A DNA stretch of 64,000 nucleotides from Bacillus infantis (GTDB lineage Bacteria > Bacillota > Bacilli > Bacillales > Cytobacillaceae), in NCBI RefSeq assembly GCF_020171945.1, contig NZ_JAIVAP010000014.1, positions 48,962-112,961 of the forward strand. Direction: 5' to 3'. Positions 16,765 to 25,715 of this stretch are shown here, in pieces. The notes under the pieces are model-generated. The model made no database searches. It was not told where the DNA came from and was given only the letters and a program-made list of their open reading frames with translations. The stretch's first letter is position 1, and each line of letters opens with the position of its first letter. Both the position numbers and the translations under genes were made by a program.

Positions 16765-16789
16765 AAAGCTGACCCGATTAGGATCAGCT
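16765..16789 (-). terminator. Terminator-like hairpin
   Basis: Stem AAGCTGACC / GGATCAGCTT with one bulged base, followed on the minus strand by TTTTTCTTAATAA. It could end transcripts from lutABC that read through the repeat. Confidence 0.6.
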
Positions 16790-16813
16790 TATACAATATT
16801 TATCACTTCTTGA

Positions 16814-17019
16814 TGGGGGCTGTTGATTTGCGTTGCAGGCACTTCGCTTTCCGTGGGGCGGAGTTGAGCCTCCTCACGCTTACGCGCTGCGGGGTCTCAA
16901 CATTTCCGCTATCTCCCGCAGGACGTTGAATCCTCATCCTCGAATTTGCATCGCACGAAGAAAATGCGCATGCATTTTATGAGGAGTCTTCGTGCCTTCC
17001 ACTCCAATCAGCAGGGGCT
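16814..17019. repeat. Bacillus-type intergenic palindromic repeat element
   Basis: About 205 bp with inverted ends (GGGGGCTGTTGATT and its counterpart AATCAGCAGGGGC). The interior has the pattern CTTTCCGTGGGGCGG, GAGCCTCCTCACGC, GCGGGGTCTCAAC and CCTTCCACTCCAATCAGC. From memory, this organisation recurs in many Bacillaceae intergenic regions. A nested hairpin GCACGAAGA / TCTTCGTGC surrounding AAAATGC / GCATTTT sits in the right half and may be a later insertion. No coding capacity. Confidence 0.75.
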
Positions 17020-17091
17020 TTGAAATTTTATGGTATGGTTCCTATTAAGAAGTTATTAAATACAATCCATAGACTCTTTTTCCCTTGCTAA

Positions 17092-17117
17092 TGGGGACTG
17101 CTGATTTGCGTTGCAGG
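17092..17117. repeat. Partial second copy of the intergenic repeat end
   Basis: 26 bp matching 24 of 26 positions of the left end of the element at 16814-16839 (both contain TGATTTGCGTTGCAGG), in the same orientation and without the rest of the element. Confidence 0.75.
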
Positions 17118-17240
17118 TTTTCAAAGTTTAATGGTAAGCCTCCGGTTGAAAAATTAACAGTTTAAGCAACTCTTAGTCTGCTTATAACTTGTTTTTGGGA
17201 ACCTTTAATTTACTGAACAGCTGAATTTCGTCAGCTTTCC

Positions 17241-17957
17241 TTATAAGTCATCCACTACAAGATAAACAGCTTTGACAGGGCCATGGACGCCGACGATGAG
17301 GTTCATTTCGATGTCGGCGCTGTTGCTTGGGCCGGAGATGAAATTGATGCAGGATGGGACTTCTTCTCCTCTGGCTGCCATTTCGTGGATGGCTTTGGCT
17401 GCCTGGGTCATCCTCGGTACGATGGTGCTTTTGGGGATGATGGCAAAGTAGATGGCTGGCAGGAGGCTGACGGACCGCCCTTTTCCTTGGCCGCTGAATA
17501 GGACAACGGTACCGGATTCTGCCAGGGTTGTGTCACTGAAGGTGATCCCGATATCAGCGGTTGCTGAAATGGCGAGGTTTTCTTCCCCGGTTTCGGGATC
17601 CCATACATGCAGATCAATTCCGTCCGTTTTAAGGGTGCTTTGGATGCTGCCGAGCCCGCATTCTTCAAAACGGGGATCATCCCATCTGACGACCGATTTT
17701 CCGCCTGTTTCCTTTATCAGTTCTGTAATCAGAAAAGGAAGGTCTGCTGTTACTGTCCGATGCACTTCTGTATGGATGATTTCACATTGCTTGATGAGGA
17801 CTTCGGCAAGCTCATCCTGTGAAAAGCCCTTCAGGACCTCCCACTGCGGATTATGCTTCCAGGCCGGCTTTTCAACAGATTTGCGCCGTTCCCGTCCAAG
17901 ATTCTTCGCCAGGTTATCCAGGAAAGAGGAGCGGTTTTGGATTTGTCCTGCAGGCAT
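17241..17957 (-). CDS. lutC: Lactate utilization protein C
   Basis: 238 residues of the LUD domain family: SFLDNLAKNLGRE near the N-terminus, then the core VRWDDPRFEECGL, ISATADIGITFSDTTLAESGTVVLFSG and CINFISGPSNSADIEMNLIVGVHGP. With LutA and LutB it forms the iron-sulfur complex that oxidises L-lactate to pyruvate. The ATG overlaps the lutB stop by one base (TAATG). Last gene of lutABC. Confidence 0.93.
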   Translation of the reverse strand: MPAGQIQNRSSFLDNLAKNLGRERRKSVEKPAWKHNPQWEVLKGFSQDELAEVLIKQCEIIHTEVHRTVTADLPFLITELIKETGGKSVVRWDDPRFEECGLGSIQSTLKTDGIDLHVWDPETGEENLAISATADIGITFSDTTLAESGTVVLFSGQGKGRSVSLLPAIYFAIIPKSTIVPRMTQAAKAIHEMAARGEEVPSCINFISGPSNSADIEMNLIVGVHGPVKAVYLVVDDL

Positions 17958-19384
17958 TATTTGTCACCCTCTTTTTCTCTCTTTTTGAACCAGTCCCTGA
18001 ACCGGTCTTTCTTAGGGGCAGGGAATTCGCGGATATCTGTCCAATTTTTCAGCGGTCCGGGTCCTTTGGAGATTTTCTCATCCTTTGAAAAGACGCCAAG
18101 TGCTGTCGGCGCAAGCTTTGAACCGATATTGTACATGGCCGGTGAAGCGGTACCCATACTGAAGGCCTTCATGGAAAGGTTCTCAAAAGCAGGAGCCCTG
18201 CCCTCTTTCTCGACGATTTCCTGGCGGTGGCGCAGCAGATGCTCGTGAAGCGGGATCTTCACCGGGCACGCTTCCGTGCATGCAGCGCATAAGGTCGACG
18301 CGTAAGGAAGTTCTTTAAATTCATCATATCCTCCCAATAATGGAGACAGGACAGCGCCGACAGGGCCTGGATAGATGGAGCCGTAAGAATGTCCGCCTAC
18401 ATGGCGGTAGACCGGGCATACATTGATGCAGGCTGCACAGCGGATGCAGTGCAGGATCGACTGGAAGGCCGTCCCCAATATCTTCGAGCGCCCATTATCG
18501 ACGATCACCAGGTGGAATTCCTCTGGCCCGTCAACATCGCCCTCCTGCTTTGGCCCCGTCAGGCCGGTAACATAGCTTGTCAGCTTCTGCCCGACTGCCG
18601 CCCTTGTCAAAAGGCTGACCAGGACCTCCATTTCTTCCCATGTTGGAACAATCCGCTCCATACCCATAACGGTGATTTGCGTCTTCGGGATTGCCGTGAC
18701 CATTCTGGCATTCCCTTCATTCGTCACAAGAGAAACCGTGCCGGATTCTGCAATCGCAAAATTGCAGCCTGTGATGCCGATGTCCGCCTCAAGGAATTCC
18801 TTGCGAAGCTTTTCCCGTGCAAACAAGGCCAGCTCTTCCGGCTTTTCCGTTTTGTCATAGCCGAGCTTCGCTTTGAACACGTCACGGATTTGTTCTTTGT
18901 TTTTATGAAGTGCGGGCGTGACGATATGGGAAGGCGGATCATGGTCATCGACCTGCAGGATCCACTCCCCGAGGTCGGTTTCAATTACTTCGCAGCCGGC
19001 CTTTTCAAGTGCCTCATTCATATTAATTTCTTCTGTGACCATTGATTTGGACTTAACGACCTTTTTTCCTTTTTTCTGTTTTACAACGCTTGTTATATAT
19101 TCATTCGCTTCTTCCGCCGTTTCCGCAAAAAAGACATGGCCGCCGCGCTTTGCGACATTTTCGCTCAGCTGCTCCAGATAGTAGTCAAGATTTTCTATTG
19201 TATGGGAGCGGATTTCTTCGCCAAGCTGGCGCCAGTCCTCCCAGTTCCCAAGCTCTTCCGCTGCATTCAGGCGCCCTGTCCGGAATCGCCCCTGTGCAGA
19301 GGAAACGGCTCCGCGCATAAACGTATCATTGATGCCGCCGGCGACCCGTTCCTTGAAGGGCTTATCCCCAATCTTCATTGCCAT
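17957..19384 (-). CDS. lutB: Lactate utilization iron-sulfur protein B
   Basis: 475 residues. A LUD domain (about 60-300, with [23 protein letters not shown]) is followed by two [4Fe-4S] ferredoxin motifs: [12 protein letters not shown] and [13 protein letters not shown], and a C-terminal DUF3390-like tail. It is the electron-transfer core of L-lactate oxidation. The start MAMKIG at 19384 is preferred over an ATG two codons upstream, because it is seven bases from GGGGG and matches B. subtilis LutB. It lies 27 bp after lutA. Confidence 0.93.
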   Translation of the reverse strand: MAMKIGDKPFKERVAGGINDTFMRGAVSSAQGRFRTGRLNAAEELGNWEDWRQLGEEIRSHTIENLDYYLEQLSENVAKRGGHVFFAETAEEANEYITSVVKQKKGKKVVKSKSMVTEEINMNEALEKAGCEVIETDLGEWILQVDDHDPPSHIVTPALHKNKEQIRDVFKAKLGYDKTEKPEELALFAREKLRKEFLEADIGITGCNFAIAESGTVSLVTNEGNARMVTAIPKTQITVMGMERIVPTWEEMEVLVSLLTRAAVGQKLTSYVTGLTGPKQEGDVDGPEEFHLVIVDNGRSKILGTAFQSILHCIRCAACINVCPVYRHVGGHSYGSIYPGPVGAVLSPLLGGYDEFKELPYASTLCAACTEACPVKIPLHEHLLRHRQEIVEKEGRAPAFENLSMKAFSMGTASPAMYNIGSKLAPTALGVFSKDEKISKGPGPLKNWTDIREFPAPKKDRFRDWFKKREKEGDK

Positions 19385-19411
19385 TTTCATTCCCCCTTTT
19401 TCTCTGCACTT

Positions 19412-20128
19412 TTACCTGCTGTTCAGGACGGATGCTATATGCATCACTTTGATCTGCTTTCCGTGCCTCTCGATCCGTCCGCCGATATTCATCAGGCAGC
19501 CGCAATCGCCGCCTATTAAAATATCAGCCTCTGATTCTTCAATATGCATGACTTTTTCATCGACCATCTGCTCTGAAATCGGTGTCATTTTCACAGAAAA
19601 AGTGCCTCCAAATCCGCAGCAGTCATAGCTGTTCTGGAGCGGTCTCATTTCAAGCCCCTTTACATTGCTCAGCAGCTTCATCGGCGCTTCCTTCACCCCG
19701 AGCAGCCTCGTCATATGGCAGGAAGTATGGTAGGTTGCCTTCCCATCAAGCCTGGCACCGACATCCTCAACGCCGAGCACATCAACAATGAACTGTGTCA
19801 GTTCAAACGTTTTATCAGCCAATCGCTGGGCCCTTTCTTCCCATTTCGGGTCCCCTTTGAAAATATGGGGATATTCTTTGAACATCGTGCTGCACGACCC
19901 GGAAGGAGAAACAACATAATCTGCATGCTCAAAAACTTTTATCATATGTTTCATCGATTCTTTCGCTTTTCCTACATAGCCGCTGTTATAGGCAGGCTGT
20001 CCGCAGCATGTCTGGCGCTCCGGGAAATCGACCTCGCAGCCGAGCCTTTCAAGCAGCTCCACGGTATCTTTTCCCGCTTCCGTCTGGAATATATCGATCA
20101 GGCAGGTAACAAATAATGATACTTTCAT
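19412..20128 (-). CDS. lutA: Lactate utilization protein A
   Basis: 238 residues, the same length as B. subtilis LutA, with two CCG (cysteine-rich) domains: [15 protein letters not shown] near residue 41 and [12 protein letters not shown] near residue 185, plus [12 protein letters not shown]. It binds a non-cubane iron-sulfur cluster for lactate oxidation. The start [10 protein letters not shown] at 20128 follows AAAAAGGTG; the longer in-frame extension is non-homologous and unsupported. First gene of lutABC, controlled by the LutR site upstream. Confidence 0.93.
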   Translation of the reverse strand: MKVSLFVTCLIDIFQTEAGKDTVELLERLGCEVDFPERQTCCGQPAYNSGYVGKAKESMKHMIKVFEHADYVVSPSGSCSTMFKEYPHIFKGDPKWEERAQRLADKTFELTQFIVDVLGVEDVGARLDGKATYHTSCHMTRLLGVKEAPMKLLSNVKGLEMRPLQNSYDCCGFGGTFSVKMTPISEQMVDEKVMHIEESEADILIGGDCGCLMNIGGRIERHGKQIKVMHIASVLNSR

Positions 20129-20205
20129 CGTTTTCACCTTTTTCCTTGTTATCGCTTTCACTTCTTTTGAAAGCTGATTCACTTTTTAAACTTTTGTTAC
20201 TATAT

Positions 20206-20250
20206 AGTTTAAATCTTTATAGGCTTATAGTCAACAGGTCATCAGATGAC
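20206..20250 (-). promoter_or_regulatory. lutA: lutABC promoter with LutR operator
   Basis: On the minus strand: -35 TTGACT (20229-20234), 17-bp spacer, -10 TAAACT (20206-20211). The palindrome GTCATCAGATGAC (20238-20250) abuts the -35. Its core TCATC-N-GATGA is the published LutR consensus. Confidence 0.85.
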
Positions 20251-20284
20251 TTTAGTATACTAAAATACTTTTCCAAGAAAAAGA

Positions 20285-20306
20285 CAGGCCCCATTTAGGG
20301 GACCTG
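20285..20306 (-). terminator. Terminator of lutP
   Basis: Stem CAGGCCCC / GGGGACCTG with a single bulged base, followed by TCTTTTTCTT on the minus strand. Confidence 0.8.
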
Positions 20307-20313
20307 CCGATTA

Positions 20314-22098
20314 TCAAGCTGTTTTTTTCAGCTGCCTGCTTTCCGTACGGTTCTGTTTTTCCCCTTTGTACAGCATCACAAGGATGAAGCCGGCGGCAAG
20401 CGCGAGGATGGCTGTCCCTGCATTCAAGCCAAAGCCGTTGATGGCTGTATAGCCGATTCCCCCGGCAAAAATGACATAGAAGGTCATCGGGATCAGTGTT
20501 TTTCTGATCAAATTTCCTTCTTTTCCGATCAGGCCTGCGGAAGAAGAGGCAGCAACCACATTGTGCACACAGATCATGTTGCCGGCTGCCCCGCCGACTG
20601 CCTGCAGGGCGACGATTGTGGCAGGAGCTGCCATGATATTGTCTGCCACCCCGAACTGGAAGAGCGAAAACATCATATTGCTGATTGTATTGCTTCCTGC
20701 CGCAAATGCGCCGATCGCTCCGATTGTCGGTGCTGCAAGCGGCCAGTAGGAGCCGAATATCTCTGATATGCCCTCTGCGAGTGCGAGCGGCATGCTGGTA
20801 TAGTCAGCTGCGTTGACGCCGGAATTGATGAATACCTGGACCATCGGCACCGCAAAAATCAGGGCTGCCATGGCACTGACAACGGTTTTGAATGAATCTT
20901 TGACCGCCCGGCCATATGCTTTCATATTCATCCTGTATATAAGAATGGAGATCAGCGATACAGCAATGAATACAACACCTGGAATATTCAATGGCTTGGA
21001 TTCGACCGTGATGACTGTCCCGAATACATTTTCAAGGCTGATGACCCAGGACTGGATCCAGCCGGCAAACGGGAGGGTCTTCAGTCTTGTCAGTACCAGC
21101 AGTACTGCAACAAGGATGTAAGGCATCCAGGCTGCCAGGAAAGAGACAGGCTTTTTCGCAGCATCTTCTTTATCAACCTGGAGGGTTCCCGTCCAGGCAG
21201 GATCCCAGTTGTTTGCTGAATCAAAATCCCATGACTTTTTCGGAACAAGGAATCCCTTCCTTGCTGCCGGCACCACAATGGCGAGTCCTATCAAACCGCC
21301 GATCATGGACGGAAATTCCGGTCCAAGGAGATTGGCCACAAGCGCGTAAGGCACCGTGAATGCGAGTCCTGCGAAAATAGCAAACTTCCAGATGGCAAGC
21401 CCTTCTGCAATCGATTTATTTTTGCCGAAGAAATAAGTCAGCATCGTAACCATAAAGAGCGGGATGAAGATCCCAATCACTCCGTGGATCAGGGCAACCT
21501 GGCCGCCGATTCCGTTTATGTATGCCTCCATCGTTGTGCCTTGTTCAGCAACATAGCTTTGGACAAGCGGCGAATCCTTCAGGCCCGTATTGACGCCGAT
21601 CAGGATCGGTGTACCGACGGCTCCATATGATACCGGTGTTGACTGCAGGATCAGGGCAACCATGACAGCTCCCATGGCCGGGAATCCGATTGCCACAAGG
21701 AGCGGGCCGACAATTGTCGCCGGGGCTCCCCATCCTGCGGCACCTTCCAGGAAGGAACCAAACAGCCAGCAGACGATGATCGTCTGGATGCGCCTGTCAG
21801 GCGAGATGCTCATAAAGCCTTTACGTATCGTAAAGATGGCACCGCTTTCTTTCAAGGTGTTAAGAAGCAGGATTGCTCCGAAGACAATTACCCCTACTTC
21901 AAGGGCGGTTGCCAGGCCTTTGACGGCCGCAGCCCCGATCTGGGCGCCAGGCACCTTCCAGACAGCCATGGCCATCAGGACGGTTACGATCAGCGATAAA
22001 GGCATCGCCTTATTCGCTGGCCATCTCAATATAACTAAAAAAACAAACACCGAAACAATCGGTATGGTAGCAATGAGAGCGAGCATTCCAATACTCAT
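20314..22098 (-). CDS. lutP: L-lactate permease
   Basis: 594 residues with about 13-14 hydrophobic segments of the LctP family. Diagnostic blocks are [39 protein letters not shown] and [13 protein letters not shown] in the N-terminal half, and [18 protein letters not shown] with [18 protein letters not shown] near the C-terminus. It takes up L-lactate with protons. The start [10 protein letters not shown] at 22098 has AAAAAGGAG seven bases upstream and matches B. subtilis LutP (YvfH); an ATG 13 codons upstream lacks a site. It is separately transcribed, with its own LutR operator. Confidence 0.92.
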   Translation of the reverse strand: MSIGMLALIATIPIVSVFVFLVILRWPANKAMPLSLIVTVLMAMAVWKVPGAQIGAAAVKGLATALEVGVIVFGAILLLNTLKESGAIFTIRKGFMSISPDRRIQTIIVCWLFGSFLEGAAGWGAPATIVGPLLVAIGFPAMGAVMVALILQSTPVSYGAVGTPILIGVNTGLKDSPLVQSYVAEQGTTMEAYINGIGGQVALIHGVIGIFIPLFMVTMLTYFFGKNKSIAEGLAIWKFAIFAGLAFTVPYALVANLLGPEFPSMIGGLIGLAIVVPAARKGFLVPKKSWDFDSANNWDPAWTGTLQVDKEDAAKKPVSFLAAWMPYILVAVLLVLTRLKTLPFAGWIQSWVISLENVFGTVITVESKPLNIPGVVFIAVSLISILIYRMNMKAYGRAVKDSFKTVVSAMAALIFAVPMVQVFINSGVNAADYTSMPLALAEGISEIFGSYWPLAAPTIGAIGAFAAGSNTISNMMFSLFQFGVADNIMAAPATIVALQAVGGAAGNMICVHNVVAASSSAGLIGKEGNLIRKTLIPMTFYVIFAGGIGYTAINGFGLNAGTAILALAAGFILVMLYKGEKQNRTESRQLKKTA

Positions 22099-22145
22099 GG
22101 TTTTTCTCTCCTTTTTAATAGCATATTCATTCATCATGTTAACAG

Positions 22146-22158
22146 GTCATCAGATGAC
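22146..22158. promoter_or_regulatory. lutP: LutR operator of lutP
   Basis: GTCATCAGATGAC, identical to the lutABC operator, with conserved flanks (AACAGGTCATCAGATGACTT in both). It lies about 15 bp downstream of the lutP -10, so bound LutR would block initiation or early elongation. Confidence 0.88.
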
Positions 22159-22173
22159 TTTATTCTATTAAAC

Positions 22174-22202
22174 AGTATAAGTAAAACGCTTTCACATTAC
22201 AA
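22174..22202 (-). promoter_or_regulatory. lutP: lutP promoter with cre-like site in the spacer
   Basis: On the minus strand: -35 TTGTAA (22197-22202), 17-bp spacer, -10 TATACT (22174-22179). The spacer contains TGAAAGCGTTTTAC (22181-22194), close to the CcpA cre consensus except at the last two bases. The layout predicts combined LutR and catabolite control. Confidence 0.7.
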
Positions 22203-22298
22203 TAGGAAATTTTCAGATATTAATTTTTGCAGGGAGTCCCGCTTTTTGGTTTTAAATGATTCCTAAATACCGGGTAATGAATCATAGAAAATAAATAA

Positions 22299-22322
22299 GC
22301 CTGCATCCCCTCGGATGCAGGC
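22299..22322 (-). terminator. Terminator of lutR
   Basis: Ten-bp perfect stem GCCTGCATCC / GGATGCAGGC with a 4-nt loop, followed by TTATTTATTTT on the minus strand. Confidence 0.88.
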
Positions 22323-22324
22323 TC

Positions 22325-23053
22325 TCACTCTTCCATTTCGTTCATATATTTCATCAGGACCTCTTCCACACTATGCAGGTGGTCGAGCATGAGCTGCTGG
22401 GCGCGGGGACCATCCTGGTCCCGGATGCTTTCATAGATGCTTTGGTGCTCTAGTGTGAGGCGGCCCAAAGCTTTTTCTGTAGAATACAGCCAGATTCTCC
22501 TTGTCTCACGCATGGTGGTGACCATCATTTCGGAGACATTATTCATCAGGCTGATCAGCAGATCATTTTGCGACGCCTTGGCAATCGCCATATGAAACTG
22601 AAAATCCGCTTCTTCCCCAAGCTCTTCATCGCTCGCCTTTTTCATCTGCTCAAGCGCTGCTTCAATTTCAGCCAGCTGCTCTTCCGTACGCCTTTCAGCA
22701 GAAGCGCTGACGGCACCGACCTCAAGGATCCTCCGCACCTCCAGAAGATTTTTGACATCGGTCTTTTTCATCAGCATGGCTGTATACACTGGAAGTGTCA
22801 GCATATTGGAATCAAATTCCCTGATATAGGTTCCCTCGCCCTGATGCATTTCCACAAGCCCCATGGCCCGCAAAGCGCTCAAGGCCTCGCGGACGGCGGA
22901 CCTGCCAACCTGGAAGTTTTCCGCCAGCTGCTGGACCGAAGCAAGCTTATCCCCCGGCTTCAGCTCACCTGACTTAATCATATCCATAAGCGCTTCAGCG
23001 ATTTCTTCATATATTTTGCGCGGTTTAATCCGTTTATAGTTCACATGGCTCAC
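22325..23053 (-). CDS. lutR: GntR-family (FadR type) lactate-responsive repressor
   Basis: 242 residues. N-terminal winged HTH (KIYEEIAEALMDMIKSGELK, then ENFQVGRSAVREALSALRAM) and a helical FCD ligand domain with metal/ligand residues in ADFQFHMAIAKAS and DHLHSVEEVL. It represses lutABC and lutP when lactate is absent. The start is GTG, seven bases after AAGGA. Two perfect TCATC-N-GATGA sites in this cluster support the assignment. Confidence 0.9.
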   Translation of the reverse strand: MSHVNYKRIKPRKIYEEIAEALMDMIKSGELKPGDKLASVQQLAENFQVGRSAVREALSALRAMGLVEMHQGEGTYIREFDSNMLTLPVYTAMLMKKTDVKNLLEVRRILEVGAVSASAERRTEEQLAEIEAALEQMKKASDEELGEEADFQFHMAIAKASQNDLLISLMNNVSEMMVTTMRETRRIWLYSTEKALGRLTLEHQSIYESIRDQDGPRAQQLMLDHLHSVEEVLMKYMNEMEE

Positions 23054-23129
23054 CCCATTATCCTTCTGATTCTGATTTTATAGCATAATGGATGAACGGA
23101 CAATGCGGAGAGGCCGGCTAAAACCCTTT

Positions 23130-23837
23130 TTATCTGGAAAGGGGTTCGGTCAGCGGCACTTCAGCCCGATAATACAGCTGAGCATCCGGCCCAGAGATCA
23201 ATATGCCCCTCCCATCTTTTTCAATATAAATAACTGACTCCAGGCCGCTTCCCCATTTAGGCTCTGCCCCGGAAAGCAGATAAGGAAATCTTTCATCACG
23301 AGTCTCTTCCATCGTTATTTCCCTGTACCATTCTTCACTATCAACATTTTCCCTGGTCCATGTTCCTGTCTCCATCAGGGCTCCCGGGCGGAGAACTGTT
23401 TTTTCTGCAGATGGGTGCAGCAGGACTACTTCCGCCTTTTCAACATTGGACAAATAGACGGCAGGATCCTTTGTATCATAGATCGCGTGATAGAACATAG
23501 CCGCTGCAAGTGAAGCTGCAAGCAGGGCAAAATTAGCAGCAAACCCGAGCCAGGCAAACCGCCGGTACTTTGCCCATCTTCCTTCTTTGCCCCTGGAGAA
23601 AAAATAGAGAATCCATACCCCGAGAGGCAGTATCGGCAGCCGGATGAGCAGGCCGTCACTTTGCCAGTTAATTGAAAAAGAAAAGAGTCCAATAATCATA
23701 ACGAGGATAACTTTTAAAACCTTTGGCTTTTCATCCTGCTTTCTATATAAAACGATAGCGGCGATCACAACAGCTGCATAAGCCAATATGGCGGCTGCCC
23801 ATTCTACTGCGTTACCTGTAAAATCCAGATTGATCAT
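23130..23837 (-). CDS. Membrane protein of unknown function
   Basis: 235 residues, not recognised. Four hydrophobic segments (about 12-32, 40-56, 60-80 and 95-120), then a soluble C-terminal part of about 110 residues (WYREITMEETRDERFPYLLSG). The start MINLDF at 23837 has a strong AGGAGGTG eight bases upstream; the longer frame is unsupported. Probably monocistronic, with a terminator upstream of it. Confidence 0.65.
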   Translation of the reverse strand: MINLDFTGNAVEWAAAILAYAAVVIAAIVLYRKQDEKPKVLKVILVMIIGLFSFSINWQSDGLLIRLPILPLGVWILYFFSRGKEGRWAKYRRFAWLGFAANFALLAASLAAAMFYHAIYDTKDPAVYLSNVEKAEVVLLHPSAEKTVLRPGALMETGTWTRENVDSEEWYREITMEETRDERFPYLLSGAEPKWGSGLESVIYIEKDGRGILISGPDAQLYYRAEVPLTEPLSR

Positions 23838-23893
23838 GAAGTTCACCTCCTGCTGGTTCCATTTACTGTTATATGTATGATAACAAAGAAAAA

Positions 23894-23912
23894 GGACCAC
23901 TGTGCATGGTCC
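23894..23912 (-). terminator. Terminator of the NTF2-like gene
   Basis: Six-bp stem GGACCA / TGGTCC with a 7-nt loop followed on the minus strand by TTTTTCTTTG, three bases past the stop. Confidence 0.75.
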
Positions 23913-23915
23913 TCT

Positions 23916-24341
23916 TCAGATATGCTGCTGGAGCTGTAGGCTCCCGATTCTCTCCGGGGAAATTCCTGTTTCTACATAGCTCCTGGCCTGCTTCCAGCTG
24001 CCTTCTCCGTCCTTTTTGAAGGTATCGAAAAAGAGATTGGCTGTGCCGAGCCGTTCACCCTTTATAATAATCGAGGCCGACAAGACCGCCATCACTTCAT
24101 CTTCCTTCAGCGGAATGACAGCCAGCTCCTTCAAATCCCAGATTCCTTCATTCTCTTTTACATACTGAAAGCCCTGCTCCCAGCCTTTGATTGACTCCCC
24201 GTAGCCAAAATCATCAATCTGATCTCCGCGGATTTCCCTTGCCTGGTAATCCTTTGATATCAGCTCTTTCATTTCCTCGAGCGATGAGTTCCTCCAGACG
24301 TGGAGATAATGGTTGAGAAACCTTCTGAATTCCTGGTCCAT
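23916..24341 (-). CDS. NTF2/SnoaL-like fold protein
   Basis: 141 residues. The N-terminal helices FRRFLNHYLHVWRNSSLEEMKELISKDYQAREI, the central YGESIKGWEQGFQYVKE and the C-terminal beta sheet (AVLSASIIIKGERLGTANLFFDTFKKD) match the cone-shaped NTF2-like fold, often annotated as SnoaL/DUF4440. No obvious catalytic Asp/His pair. GGAGG lies seven bases before the ATG. Function unknown. Confidence 0.6.
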   Translation of the reverse strand: MDQEFRRFLNHYLHVWRNSSLEEMKELISKDYQAREIRGDQIDDFGYGESIKGWEQGFQYVKENEGIWDLKELAVIPLKEDEVMAVLSASIIIKGERLGTANLFFDTFKKDGEGSWKQARSYVETGISPERIGSLQLQQHI

Positions 24342-24503
24342 TGCTCAGCCTCCTGCATATTCTTGTTGGAGTTAACTTCTACAGTTGAGAAGGGATATCC
24401 TCTTAGAATGAATTCTTTTTTAATTGATGACAGACACTACCGGTGTTGGTTAGCTACGCTATTAAATGTGTCTCTTAGCCTTGCATTTGCTAAGATAGAA
24501 AGA

Positions 24504-24532
24504 TCACCTGGCCACTTAAAGCGGCCAGGTGA
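24504..24532. terminator. Terminator of the peptide-importer/M24 operon
   Basis: Ten-bp perfect stem TCACCTGGCC / GGCCAGGTGA with a 9-nt loop, five bases past the M24 stop. T-runs occur on both sides, stronger on the plus strand. Confidence 0.8.
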
Positions 24533-24536
24533 CTTT

Positions 24537-25715
24537 TTAGCAGATAAGTGAAGCCAGATCTCTTGGATAATAGGTTAGCATTTCAATCCCATTATCAGTA
24601 ACCAAGACAGTATCAGAATGTCTAAAGCCGCCCAAGCCTCTCACATAGATTCCCGGCTCTACTGTAAACACCATTCCCGGCTTTATCTCAGTATGGTCTC
24701 CTAAATCAAAGAAAGGCGCTTCATGTCCAAGCAATCCAATAGCATGGCCAGTATGATGGCTTGTGAGTTCAGTAATACCCGCCTCTTTAAAATACTCCTG
24801 TACTGCTTCTTCAACTTCTGAACAGGTCTTTCCTGGCTTTATTGCAGAAAAAGCCACATTCTGTGCTTCATACATATGCTCAAAATATTTTTCCTGTTCC
24901 TTATCTACTTCCTCAACAAACATGGTTCTCTCAAGTTCACTTGTATATCCAAAAACATCAGATGCCGCACCAGTAACAAGTGTATCTCCCTTCTTAAGAA
25001 CTATGTTTTGTGTCACAGCATGTGGAAATGCCGATTCAGGTCCAATTTGTCCTCTAAAGATAGCATATGCAGTCTTTCCGTGAGGCTTGTATTCTGTTCC
25101 CAGGGTTTCAATCATTGCCATTGTTGCTTCCATTGATGCTTTCCCTGTGATTTCAATCTCACTAAGTCCCGCTTTAGTATACTTTTGCAGCAATCTATGT
25201 GCTAAATTGCCCCATCTGCACGATTCTTTTATCAACTCTATTTCGTTGCTGCTTTTTATGAATCTAAGTTCTTCAATAAGGCCCTTTAAAGAGACAAATT
25301 GCTTCACAGAGATTAGTTGATCAATAGATTCCCCACGATATCCCATTGAAGAACCATAACCTAGGGCATCATAGCCAACTGTCTTATTTTCTAATCCGTA
25401 TTCCAGAAATAACGCTTTAAGATACTCCATTGGATGCTTGATTCCAGGATACTCAGGATATGAGTGCACATGATCTACTACTCCATACTCCTCTGCATGT
25501 TCATGCTCCAAGGCAGGAAGAAATAAATGGAACTTTTGGCTCGGATCTACGAATAGGCCGATAGGACGCTCTGTTGGATGAAAATGAAATCCTGTTAGAT
25601 AAAAAATATCTGCAACAGCAAAAATAACTGCTGCCTCACAGCTTTTGTCACCCATTTTTTCAATAAACTTAGTTTGTCGCTCCTTAAATTCATGTTTAGG
25701 TATGGCTAATAGCAT
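24537..25715 (-). CDS. Creatinase/M24-fold hydrolase lacking the usual metal ligands
   Basis: 392 residues: N-terminal creatinase domain (to about 150) and C-terminal pita-bread fold. The usual first metal Asp (D-x-G-A) is replaced in LVTGAASDVFGYTSELERT, where SELERT also stands in place of the usual S-D-x-T-R-T. HHTGHAIGL and VFTVEPGIYV keep the His and one Glu region. This pattern is closer to metal-free creatinase-type enzymes than to Xaa-Pro dipeptidases. The start MLLAIPKHEF at 25715 has AGGAGG nine bases upstream and overlaps the ABC gene by 20 bp. Last gene of the importer operon. Confidence 0.75.
   Translation of the reverse strand: MLLAIPKHEFKERQTKFIEKMGDKSCEAAVIFAVADIFYLTGFHFHPTERPIGLFVDPSQKFHLFLPALEHEHAEEYGVVDHVHSYPEYPGIKHPMEYLKALFLEYGLENKTVGYDALGYGSSMGYRGESIDQLISVKQFVSLKGLIEELRFIKSSNEIELIKESCRWGNLAHRLLQKYTKAGLSEIEITGKASMEATMAMIETLGTEYKPHGKTAYAIFRGQIGPESAFPHAVTQNIVLKKGDTLVTGAASDVFGYTSELERTMFVEEVDKEQEKYFEHMYEAQNVAFSAIKPGKTCSEVEEAVQEYFKEAGITELTSHHTGHAIGLLGHEAPFFDLGDHTEIKPGMVFTVEPGIYVRGLGGFRHSDTVLVTDNGIEMLTYYPRDLASLIC

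Larger units (their letters stand above)
16670..17240. other. 571-bp intergenic region with structured repeat
   Basis: Between lutC and the C45 gene. It holds a terminator-like hairpin, a Bacillus-type intergenic repeat and a second copy of one end of that repeat. A 12-bp direct repeat AAGCAACTCTTA flanks the whole at 16745-16756 and 17164-17175. No credible gene. Confidence 0.7.

Noticed and set aside
22246..22276. Sigma-B-like promoter GTTTTA / GGGTAA
   Set aside because: Spacing is too long and no plus-strand gene lies downstream.
24300..24551. 83-codon plus-strand frame over the terminator
   Set aside because: Overlaps the start of a well-supported minus gene and a terminator; no ribosome site.
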